NCBI GenBank assembly: GCA_003242645.1
Contig: QGVC01000018.1
Span: forward strand, 1 to 19,759
DNA length: 19,759 bases
Reading direction: 5' to 3'
From: Pseudomonadota bacterium
Lineage (GTDB): Bacteria; Pseudomonadota; Alphaproteobacteria; Rhizobiales; Hyphomicrobiaceae
The position numbers and the translations under genes are program-made. Positions 7,203 to 13,511 of the stretch are shown here, one piece after another. The notes beneath the pieces were generated by a model. That model made no database searches and had not been told where the DNA came from. It worked only from the letters and a program-made list of their open reading frames with translations. Position 1 is the first letter of the stretch. Every line of letters starts with the position of its first letter.

Positions 7203-7506
7203 TGCGTGAGGGTTAATGCTGTGACATTGCGCGTAACACTCCCGCGACATGCCGTGACCGGCGAGCCTCGCCACCGAGACGAGGGAGCTCAGGTTGTGGG
7301 CGATGCCGGGCTGTGGGTGGCCCCGTTCGGATGGGAGCCGAATCCCGTCATTTCCGGCGAGGCTGCGGCAATGTGCGCGACTGACTATAAGTCATCGCCT
7401 CGCCGCGGATCGAGGATGCGTGGATCCGTTATGCGTATGCTCCGAAATGGGGGGGACCGCCGCGGGACTTACCTCAATACCGGGTAAAGCTCGATCAGAG
7501 GGGGAA
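7203..7506 (+). other. Long structured leader of the sensor kinase gene
   Basis: About 300 bases lie between the predicted EcfG transcript start and the kinase ATG. They contain a perfect 9-bp inverted repeat CGGCGAGGC/GCCTCGCCG (7355-7363 and 7397-7405). Its loop carries a second perfect hairpin TGACT-ATA-AGTCA (7382-7394). Open frames cross this stretch (one from 7170 to 7487, and the in-frame extension of the kinase from 7294), but neither has a ribosome-binding site or protein-like composition. I therefore treat it as untranslated leader. A regulatory role is inference. Confidence 0.4.
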
Positions 7507-9954
7507 ATGGCCTACATTCCCGTGTCGGAAAACGGGGCACTCGCGGCCTGCCGTTGGCAATTCGGGCCGCGGACAGTCGGCGGATATCTCACGGCATATG
7601 GCTTGGCGATCGTCGCGCCGATATTGCTTTTTTCTGGTGCCCTTCTCCACGGCTACATTTCGATCGAGAATCGGCAATTGGAGCGGCAGGTCCTTCAGAC
7701 CGCCCGTTTGCTGACTCTGGACGTTGATCGCGAGCTCAGCGGCTTAATTCTTTCGCTGGAAACCTTGGCCGCTTCTCCAAGCCTCGCAGCAGGCGATTAC
7801 GAGCGATTTCACAGTCACGCAACACGGCTCGTCCGTGCGAACTCCGGCCAATTCATTGTGCTCACTGACGCGTCAGGCGAGCCCTTGGTCGATACGCGGG
7901 TTGAATGGGGCGAGACACTTCCGGCCGCACCAGACACCGAGGCCGTCAGGCAGGTGATCCGAACCAAGCGACCGTACGTTTCCGATATGCTGCCGGGGCA
8001 AAACCTTTTCGCAGTCGCGGTACCCGTCCCGGAGGACGATGATGCGAGCGGCGTCCTCACCGCCGTGCTTGATCCAACGCCCCTTACCAAAGTCCTCGAG
8101 ACAGCCCGGCTGCCGGAGGGCTGGAGCGGAGGCATCGCGGACAGTAGCGGCCGCGTCATCGTGCAATCGCGGGATTTCCAGTTCGATGCTGCATCTCTTG
8201 CCGCATTGCGGTCCAGGGAGGCCGAGGGGCGTGTAGAGATTATCAGTCAGCCTGTACCCGATAGGCTCCAGGCAATCACGCGATCGGGTCTTGCGAACTG
8301 GTTTGTCACTGCAAGCGCCGCTCCTTCGCTGGCGTTGCCGCAAGCTTTGTCCTGGAAGCTTTTTGCTGCTGCCGGCGCGACGCTACTCGCGCTTTCGCTT
8401 CTCCTGGCCTTCTATTTCGGCCGAAGGCTTGCCGCGCCGATCCGTATGACAGCGCTTGCTGCCACGGCTCTCGGCAAAGGCGAAGCCATGCCGTCGCTGG
8501 CATTGCACCTGCGCGAAGTGGATGAGGTTCTGAGCGCCCTGAAAGCGGCATCCGCTCAGCGCAGATTGGCCGAGGACCAGCTTCGAGTTGCCCATGAGCG
8601 AATGACGCTGGCCCTCTCGGCGACCGAAATGGGCATGTGGGAGAGGGACCTTGCGACCAATCGCGTAACGTGGTCCGAGGCCATGTACCGGCTGTTCGGC
8701 CGTACTCCCGAAGAATTCACCGGCGACCCAGACCAAGTCTTGAGCTTTGTTCATCCTGAGGACCAGCCGCGTTTCCGGCAGGCTTACCTCGATGCGATCC
8801 GCGGCCCCAGCGATACCTTCGAGCAGGAGTTCAGAGTCGTTTGGCCCTCCGGCACAGTGCGGTGGCTTTACCGGCGCGCGTTTGTGCGGCGCGGACCCGA
8901 TGGAAAAGCAGCCTCGGTTTTGGGCGTTGCTATCGATATCACCGAGCGCAAGGAAGCAGAGAACGCCAACGCGCAGCTTGCGGCGATCGTAGCTTCCTCG
9001 AGCGAGGCCATTCTGAGCGTATCGCCCGACGGAATAATCGCGACCTGGAACGCAGGCGCCGAGCAGACCTTCAACTACTCCGCCGCGGAGGCCGTCGGAT
9101 TACCCCTCCGAGAGCTTTTCGCGGAAGAGGGGCTCGCGGACTATGAGCGTATCCGGTCGGCAATGGCAGAGGGGCATACGCTCCGGCTGGAAAGCTTTTG
9201 CCGGACAAAGATCGGACAGGTCCTGGAGGTCGCGATCGTCGCCAATCCGGTGTGTTGCTCGCCCAAGTCGGTATCGAGCTATTCCATCACAATTCGCGAC
9301 ATTTCCGCCCGCAAGGAGCACGATCGGCACCTCGCGAATGTCATGCGCGAGCTGACGCACCGATCGAAAAACTTGCTTGCGATCATCCAAGCAATGGCCC
9401 GCCAGACTGCGCTGCGAAGCGATAACTTGGCTGATTTCGAAGCGCGGTTTTCGGGCCGGCTGCAAAGCCTTTCCCGCTCGCACGAGCTGCTCATCAGCAA
9501 TGATTGGGAAGGCGCTTTGTTGAGCGATTTGGTCGCAGTGCAAAGGACCGCCTTTGGGCCGCGGCATTCACAGATCCGCGCCTCCGGTCCGGATGTTTTC
9601 CTTCGGCCGGAAGCCATTCTCAACATTGGCCTTGCGCTGCACGAGCTTGCCAGCAATGCAGAGCGGCACGGAGCGCTGTCCGTGTCTTCGGGCCGCGTCG
9701 ATCTCACTTGGTCGCTGGAACACGGGAAAGGCGATAAGCCCAGGCTGATGATCGTCTGGCGTGAGCGCGGCCGCCAACCTGCCGGGGCTCTGTTGCATCG
9801 AGGCTTTGGGCGCGACGTCCTCGAGCACGTCGTCCCAACTGCCCTCGGTGCCAACGTGGTGCTCAAAGCTATTCCGGATGGGCTGCTTTGGACGCTTGAT
9901 ATGCCCGGCGATCATTTCGCGAGGGGCCGGATTCCGCCAGCACCGGCGACTTAG
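7507..9954 (+). CDS. HWE-family sensor histidine kinase with periplasmic sensor and two PAS domains
   Basis: This 815-residue protein has TM1 at about 26-48, a periplasmic sensor region (about 50-280, Cache-like by position), TM2 at about 286-305 and a HAMP-like linker (about 303-362). PAS1 (about 368-480) carries a PAC-like ending GVAIDITERKEAE, PAS2 covers about 488-602, and an HWE kinase core follows. The core shows the H-box LTHRSKNLLAI with phospho-acceptor His618, the N-box HELASNAERHGALS (His712, Asn717), the Trp-x-Glu motif at 751-753 and GFGR at 766-769. These define the HWE/HisKA_2-type kinases, many of which signal to PhyR in the general stress response. No response regulator is adjacent, so it is an orphan. 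The ATG at 7507 follows AGAGGGGG; the spacing is short, but the 71-residue upstream extension looks non-coding. An EcfG-type promoter lies upstream, suggesting feedback control. Confidence 0.9.
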   Translation: MAYIPVSENGALAACRWQFGPRTVGGYLTAYGLAIVAPILLFSGALLHGYISIENRQLERQVLQTARLLTLDVDRELSGLILSLETLAASPSLAAGDYERFHSHATRLVRANSGQFIVLTDASGEPLVDTRVEWGETLPAAPDTEAVRQVIRTKRPYVSDMLPGQNLFAVAVPVPEDDDASGVLTAVLDPTPLTKVLETARLPEGWSGGIADSSGRVIVQSRDFQFDAASLAALRSREAEGRVEIISQPVPDRLQAITRSGLANWFVTASAAPSLALPQALSWKLFAAAGATLLALSLLLAFYFGRRLAAPIRMTALAATALGKGEAMPSLALHLREVDEVLSALKAASAQRRLAEDQLRVAHERMTLALSATEMGMWERDLATNRVTWSEAMYRLFGRTPEEFTGDPDQVLSFVHPEDQPRFRQAYLDAIRGPSDTFEQEFRVVWPSGTVRWLYRRAFVRRGPDGKAASVLGVAIDITERKEAENANAQLAAIVASSSEAILSVSPDGIIATWNAGAEQTFNYSAAEAVGLPLRELFAEEGLADYERIRSAMAEGHTLRLESFCRTKIGQVLEVAIVANPVCCSPKSVSSYSITIRDISARKEHDRHLANVMRELTHRSKNLLAIIQAMARQTALRSDNLADFEARFSGRLQSLSRSHELLISNDWEGALLSDLVAVQRTAFGPRHSQIRASGPDVFLRPEAILNIGLALHELASNAERHGALSVSSGRVDLTWSLEHGKGDKPRLMIVWRERGRQPAGALLHRGFGRDVLEHVVPTALGANVVLKAIPDGLLWTLDMPGDHFARGRIPPAPAT

Positions 9955-9985
9955 TTAACGGTCGCGAGAAGCCTAACATCAAGAA

Positions 9986-10045
9986 TCGAGAAGCTGGTTT
10001 TCGCTCCGCGTATTCTCGAACCCGTATTCGGCCCAATCACGGGTT
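9986..10045. repeat. Two adjacent inverted repeats between the kinase and SDR genes
   Basis: TCGAGAA/TTCTCGA (9986-9992 and 10013-10019) is followed directly by AACCCGT/ACGGGTT (10019-10025 and 10039-10045, 13-nt loop). Both are perfect 7-bp pairs in the gap after the kinase stop at 9954. Neither is followed by a T-run, so they may be Rho-assisted terminator or mRNA-end structures rather than classical intrinsic terminators. They sit upstream of the separate SDR promoter. Confidence 0.4.
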
Positions 10046-10103
10046 GCTCCTTCCCCTGCTGGCCCGAATGAAATTTCGAAAATTAATCCAGAAGTTTTGG
10101 TTG

Positions 10104-10128
10104 GGAACTGGTGCGGACCGCAGGGGTT
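10104..10128 (+). promoter_or_regulatory. EcfG-type promoter before the SDR gene
   Basis: GGAAC at 10104-10108, a 16-base spacer and GGTT at 10125-10128 match the EcfG consensus in all but the first, least conserved, base of the -10 element. The expected transcript start (about 10135) is some 33 bases before the ATG at 10168, a typical distance. It overlaps and argues against the upstream GTG start at 10111. Confidence 0.68.
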
Positions 10129-10167
10129 GCGCCCAAGTCGTCAGAGTTATTTCCGGGCGCAAGACCA

Positions 10168-11016
10168 ATGCCAGCAACACCCAAGCCGCACACACAAGAG
10201 CATCAGCCGGGACGCGAGCACCTGATGCATCCCGCGCCGGAATATCTTCCGCGCTTCAAGGGGAGTGGTCGTTTAGCGGATAAGGTAGTGCTGATCACTG
10301 GCGGTGATAGCGGCATCGGTCGGGCCGTAGCTGTCGCTATGGCGCGAGAGGGAGCCGACGTCGCCTTTGTCTATTTGGAGGAAACTAAAGACGCTGACGA
10401 CACGGTCCAGCTCATTGAGGCTGAGAACAGGCGAGCCGTATCCATCAGAGGCGACATTGGTGAGGAAAAGTTTTGCCAAGACGCGGTACGGCAAACCCTC
10501 GAAGCCTTCGGGAAGCTCGACATCCTCGTCAACAATGCAGCAGAGCAACACCTCGAGGATCGATTGGAAGATATCTCGGCGGAGCAACTGGAGCGAACTT
10601 TTCGCAGCAATGTGTTCGGCTACTTCTACATGACCAAGGCAGCTTTGCCGCACATGTGCGAAGGCTCCAGCATTATTAATACGACCTCGGTGACTGCCTA
10701 TAAAGGCAGTGCGCACTTGATGGATTACAGTGCGACCCGTGGAGCAATCGTTTCATTCACCCGATCGCTATCTCAAGCGGTTGTTGATCGCGGAGTTCGC
10801 GTCAATGCTGTCGCGCCAGGGCCGATTTGGACCCCGCTTGTTGCGTCATCTTACGACGCTGAGGGTGTAGCGAATTTCGGAAAGAATACACCGATGGGGC
10901 GGCCTGGGCAGCCTAACGAAGTTGCTCCCTGTTACGTATTTCTTGCCAGCAGTGATGCGAGCTACATGACAGGACAAGTTTTGCATCCTAATGGCGGAAC
11001 AATCGTTGGCGGGTAA
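10168..11016 (+). CDS. SDR family oxidoreductase, YghA/general stress protein 39 type
   Basis: This 282-residue short-chain dehydrogenase has a long N-terminal arm. The cofactor motif TGGDSGIG is at 44-51, NNAAE is at about residue 119, catalytic Ser is 174 and Tyr is 187. The segment VRVNAVAPGPIWTPL and the ending YMTGQVLHPNGGTIVGG are typical of the YghA/YdaD (GSP39) subgroup, which is stress-induced in several bacteria. The expected Y-x-x-x-K motif reads Tyr187-Ser-Ala-Thr-Arg191: the catalytic Lys is replaced by Arg (codon CGT at 10738-10740). Activity may be altered; the substrate is unknown. I chose the ATG at 10168 because the alternative GTG at 10111 lies inside the EcfG-type promoter. 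The Shine-Dalgarno sequence is weak. The gene looks less GC-rich than its neighbours by eye. Confidence 0.9.
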   Translation: MPATPKPHTQEHQPGREHLMHPAPEYLPRFKGSGRLADKVVLITGGDSGIGRAVAVAMAREGADVAFVYLEETKDADDTVQLIEAENRRAVSIRGDIGEEKFCQDAVRQTLEAFGKLDILVNNAAEQHLEDRLEDISAEQLERTFRSNVFGYFYMTKAALPHMCEGSSIINTTSVTAYKGSAHLMDYSATRGAIVSFTRSLSQAVVDRGVRVNAVAPGPIWTPLVASSYDAEGVANFGKNTPMGRPGQPNEVAPCYVFLASSDASYMTGQVLHPNGGTIVGG

Positions 11017-11258
11017 CGAGAGCTGTGCGATCCTGGAGAAGAAGTCGAACGTTAACTGGTTAATGGCGGAAAATTGCTTTCGCATTCAGCACTTATTTCG
11101 ATTGATCCAAGGTCCACGAAAGCGCGCGAGCGCTCGGCGTGAATTTCGCCTACCCATCGCAACTAAATTTGTATTCGACTTCGCAACCTCGCCCGGATCC
11201 AAAAGTTGAGACGACGCGTTTCAACTTCAACAAGCCATCACAGGCGAGGAACGATGCG
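11017..11258. other. Intergenic region, comparatively AT-rich
   Basis: This 242-base gap between the SDR gene and a small ORF is noticeably less GC-rich than most of the window. Apart from the possible promoter at 11195-11220, I see no gene, RNA or clear terminator. The GTG at 11139 would extend the small ORF by 40 residues but lacks a ribosome-binding site and would place the promoter-like site inside the gene. Confidence 0.4.
11195..11220 (+). promoter_or_regulatory. Possible degenerate EcfG-type promoter before the small ORF
   Basis: GGATC at 11195-11199 (one mismatch to GGAAC), a 17-base spacer and a perfect CGTT at 11217-11220 lie about 39 bases before the ATG at 11259. The position is right for a promoter of the small gene, and the neighbouring genes carry better matches. 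The mismatch is in a normally well-conserved -35 position, so this is tentative. Confidence 0.3.
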
Positions 11259-11438
11259 ATGTGGTCTCACCGTATTCATGACGCCGACGAAATTGAGGAG
11301 GCCGGCGCCTCCATCGTGGCGGGCATGAGGCTGCTCGCCGAGCACCTTGATCCGCCGACAGCGCATGCTCTCGCAACACAGCTCTTGGATGACCTCTTGC
11401 GAGACATGATGCAGGAGAGCTCTCACTCCATCCACTGA
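11259..11438 (+). CDS. Small hypothetical protein (59 aa)
   Basis: This short frame starts at the ATG at 11259 with a Shine-Dalgarno-like CGAGGA ending 8 bases upstream. The product begins MWSHRIHDADEIEEAG and is mostly amphipathic-helical. It is acidic (pairs such as DE, EE, DD), rich in Leu and Ala in the middle (GMRLLAEHL, HALATQLLDDLLRDM), and has no Cys, signal peptide or membrane segment. It is not NepR: I see none of the conserved NepR core. I do not recognise a family. Its position after the EcfG-dependent-looking SDR gene and a possible EcfG-like promoter suggests a stress-linked small protein, which is inference only. It converges on the rhodanese gene with a 21-base gap. Confidence 0.5.
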   Translation: MWSHRIHDADEIEEAGASIVAGMRLLAEHLDPPTAHALATQLLDDLLRDMMQESSHSIH

Positions 11439-11459
11439 TGTTGTCGGGAGAGCAAAGGC

Positions 11460-11867
11460 CTAGCGGTTCGATTCCGGTTTCTCGATCGGTCCGCCGGCGG
11501 AGCGCCACGCGTTAAATCCGCCGATGATGTGAGCGACCGGCTTCAGCCCCATATCCTGAGCTGTCTTGGTCGCCAGCGCTGAGCGCATACCTCCTGCACA
11601 GAAAAAGATGAAAGTCCGGTCTTCACCAAAGATCGGCTTGAAGTAGGGGCTTTCAGGATCGATCCAAAACTCCAGCATTCCGCGTGGGCAGTGAAATGCG
11701 CCCGGGATTCTGCCATCGCGCGCCAGCTCGCGCGGATCGCGGAGGTCCACCAGAACAACGTCAGGGCGCGAGGCCAGCTGTATGGCCTCCTCGGCCGTGT
11801 ACTCCTTGATCTGAGCCCTTGCTGCGGCCACCAAATCCTTGGCTCTCACCTTGATCTGCTGCGCCAT
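11460..11867 (-). CDS. Rhodanese-like domain protein
   Basis: This 135-residue cytoplasmic protein is a single rhodanese domain. A helical N-terminus (1-28) precedes the core VVLVDLRDPRELARDGRIPGA (38-57). The active-site loop C90-A-G-G-M-R95 contains the catalytic Cys that would carry a persulfide, and the C-terminal signature is IIGGFNAWRSAGGPIEK. Such proteins transfer sulfane sulfur, for example to cyanide, thiols or acceptor proteins; the partner here is unknown. An AGGAG Shine-Dalgarno sequence lies just before the ATG at 11867. The gene is divergent from the lipoprotein gene at 11994 (126-base gap holding both promoters) and convergent with the small ORF. No obvious EcfG-type motif precedes it. 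Confidence 0.92.
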   Translation of the reverse strand: MAQQIKVRAKDLVAAARAQIKEYTAEEAIQLASRPDVVLVDLRDPRELARDGRIPGAFHCPRGMLEFWIDPESPYFKPIFGEDRTFIFFCAGGMRSALATKTAQDMGLKPVAHIIGGFNAWRSAGGPIEKPESNR

Positions 11868-11993
11868 CGAGATCTCCTGGCAAATTCGATTGACTGTTGA
11901 TAAGGGGCTGAAATCCCTGCTGGAAGTGAGCTTAGCCTCATATGCGCCCTTTGTGGATGGCTTCGTTACGCAGGGCTGAGTCGGGGGAGGGGG

Positions 11994-12470
11994 ATGGTCG
12001 TCGGCACTTCGCGCATTCTTGTCGTTGCTCTCGGCGCGCTGCTTGGAGCATGCGCCGGGGCGGACTCTGGCGCCCTATCCCCACCGGGTGCGAGCGCAGC
12101 AGCAACGCCCGTTTCGGCAGTAAAGCCCGGCCTGCAGCCGGATGGCACGTATGTCCTGAGTCCGGAGGAGCTGGCCCTGAGCTGCCGTAAGCTCGCGGGC
12201 CGTACGCTTGTGCGCATCCTGCAGATCCGCGATTACGAAATCTCACGCAGCGGCTCCGTAGCGGCGCAGCACATTCAGAAGGCCGTCGTGCCCATATTCG
12301 GCGGAACGGAGCGTGGTGCCGATCCCGATGCCGACTACCGCCGCGATCGCGCAATCGTTGAAGCCTATAACCGGCGTCTCGCGGAGAAGGGCTGCAAGAC
12401 TTTCGATCTCGTCAAAGAGCTCCAGCCGAAACCTGCCGCGGAGTCGCCGGTGCTGGTCAAGCCCAAGTAG
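11994..12470 (+). CDS. Putative small lipoprotein of unknown function
   Basis: This 158-residue protein has a short hydrophobic signal (residues 6-19) ending in a lipobox L17-G18-A19-C20, so it is predicted to be lipidated at Cys20. The mature part has an Ala/Ser/Pro-rich spacer (21-45) and then a compact, charged region with two Cys (in LALSCRKLAG and AEKGCKTFD) and helical stretches such as DYRRDRAIVEAYNRRLAE. The two Cys may form a periplasmic disulfide. I do not recognise a named family. The ATG at 11994 is preceded by a purine-rich GGGGGAGG. Only 9 bases separate its stop from the end of the convergent DUF218 gene. Confidence 0.75.
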   Translation: MVVGTSRILVVALGALLGACAGADSGALSPPGASAAATPVSAVKPGLQPDGTYVLSPEELALSCRKLAGRTLVRILQIRDYEISRSGSVAAQHIQKAVVPIFGGTERGADPDADYRRDRAIVEAYNRRLAEKGCKTFDLVKELQPKPAAESPVLVKPK

Positions 12471-12479
12471 CCCAGACGA

Positions 12480-13289
12480 TCAACGCACGTCTGACGGTGC
12501 TGGGAACAGCGCGTTTGATCTCCCCATCAGGCGATAGGCGACGAGGCCTATCCACTCGCGAACGGCCATGTCGGTCCGGCGCAATCCTTCGGTCATCTTA
12601 TCGAAAGGCATCATCAGATCGTTAGCGCCTCGCGTCCGGTAATCGACAGGCCATGGGAGCACGTGAAAACCGGCCTGCCGGAACGCGCCGACGGCTCGCG
12701 GCATGTGCCAGGCCGATGTCACAAGCACCCACTTTTCGGTAGGCTGAGGTTTGAGCAGATCGCGGAGAAACACTGCGTTCTCATGCGTATTCCGTGACTT
12801 TCCTTCGAGCACGATGCGGTCTGGCGCTACTCCAGCAGCTTTGAGAAACTCTGCGACCGCCGGAGCGGCACTTTCACCCGGCAGGATGAGACTGGCATCT
12901 CCGCCGGTGAACACCACTTTGGCTTCAGGGAATCGCCGTGCCAGTAAGACGGTCTCGGTCACCCGCTCGGCGGATTCATTGAGCGTAAGCGCCCCACGAG
13001 CGCGGCCGACGCTGGGATCCTCGAAGCCGCCAAGCATGATGATCCCAGCGACAGGATCGTCCGGGAGCGGACCTCGCGGAAAGCGCTCCTCGAGCGGCAG
13101 GAGCAGCGCATGACCGATCGGGGAGAAACCCAGCGCGAGCAACGCAACAAGGCCCGCAATAGCCATTCCTTTGCCGAGACGCCCCGCCTTCGGCTGAAAG
13201 AGGATCAAGAGCAGTCCCGCCCCAGTAAGCAGCATCGCAAGATGCGATGGTTGCACGATGAAGAAGAGAACGCGCGAAAGAACGTGCAT
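12480..13289 (-). CDS. DUF218 / YdcF-ElyC family membrane protein
   Basis: This 269-residue protein has two N-terminal membrane helices (about 15-32 and 42-58) and a periplasmic DUF218 domain (about 80-240). The conserved blocks are AGIIMLGGF, KVVFTGGDAS, the motif SRNTHENA and LVTSAWHMPRAVGAFRQAGF. This matches the ElyC/YdcF-like family (SanA superfamily). E. coli ElyC affects envelope polysaccharide and undecaprenyl-phosphate lipid-carrier metabolism, but the biochemical function of the domain is not settled. The start is either the GTG at 13292 or the ATG at 13289; I chose the ATG. No good Shine-Dalgarno sequence is visible. It lies downstream of, and in the same direction as, the thiolase gene, but a 220-base gap with a large inverted repeat suggests separate transcription. 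Confidence 0.88.
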   Translation of the reverse strand: MHVLSRVLFFIVQPSHLAMLLTGAGLLLILFQPKAGRLGKGMAIAGLVALLALGFSPIGHALLLPLEERFPRGPLPDDPVAGIIMLGGFEDPSVGRARGALTLNESAERVTETVLLARRFPEAKVVFTGGDASLILPGESAAPAVAEFLKAAGVAPDRIVLEGKSRNTHENAVFLRDLLKPQPTEKWVLVTSAWHMPRAVGAFRQAGFHVLPWPVDYRTRGANDLMMPFDKMTEGLRRTDMAVREWIGLVAYRLMGRSNALFPAPSDVR

Positions 13290-13411
13290 CACGATTTGAA
13301 TTGCGCCGCGTCACGCGTCTCGCGTTCCGCTGGGTCAGGATTTCCGACGAGCTGTTTACGCATCCACGCAGATCGCCGGGTGGCAGCCGAAACGGGGTGA
13401 CGAGGCTCTCT

Positions 13412-13470
13412 GAACATCCGCGTTAAGGTGGAAACCACGCAGCCGTGTGCGACAGCACCCGCGGATGTTC
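13412..13470. repeat. 11-bp inverted repeat enclosing a small hairpin
   Basis: GAACATCCGCG (13412-13422) and CGCGGATGTTC (13460-13470) are perfect inverted repeats around a 37-base loop. The loop holds a small GTGG-AAA-CCAC hairpin (13428-13438). The structure is 42 bases beyond the end of the thiolase gene on the minus strand. It may stabilise or end that mRNA; the absence of a T-run argues against a simple intrinsic terminator. It could also be a protein-binding dyad. Confidence 0.5.
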
Positions 13471-13511
13471 CGAGCGATTGAAAACCTCATCACCGCTCGG
13501 CGGTCTGCAGG

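Noticed and set aside
7170..7487. 105-codon frame in the kinase leader
   Set aside because: Its ATG overlaps the EcfG promoter, upstream of the predicted transcript start. There is no Shine-Dalgarno sequence, and the translation looks random.
7294..7506. In-frame N-terminal extension of the sensor kinase by 71 residues
   Set aside because: The extension is Cys/Arg/Gly-rich without protein-like pattern and lacks a ribosome-binding site, and the first hydrophobic helix fits normally after the ATG at 7507.
10111..10167. Upstream GTG start for the SDR gene (adds 19 residues)
   Set aside because: The GTG lies within the EcfG promoter, upstream of the predicted transcript start.
11465..11475. GGTTCGATTCC, resembling the T-loop of a tRNA
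   Set aside because: It lies inside the last codons of the rhodanese gene, and no acceptor, D or anticodon stems of a tRNA can be built around it.
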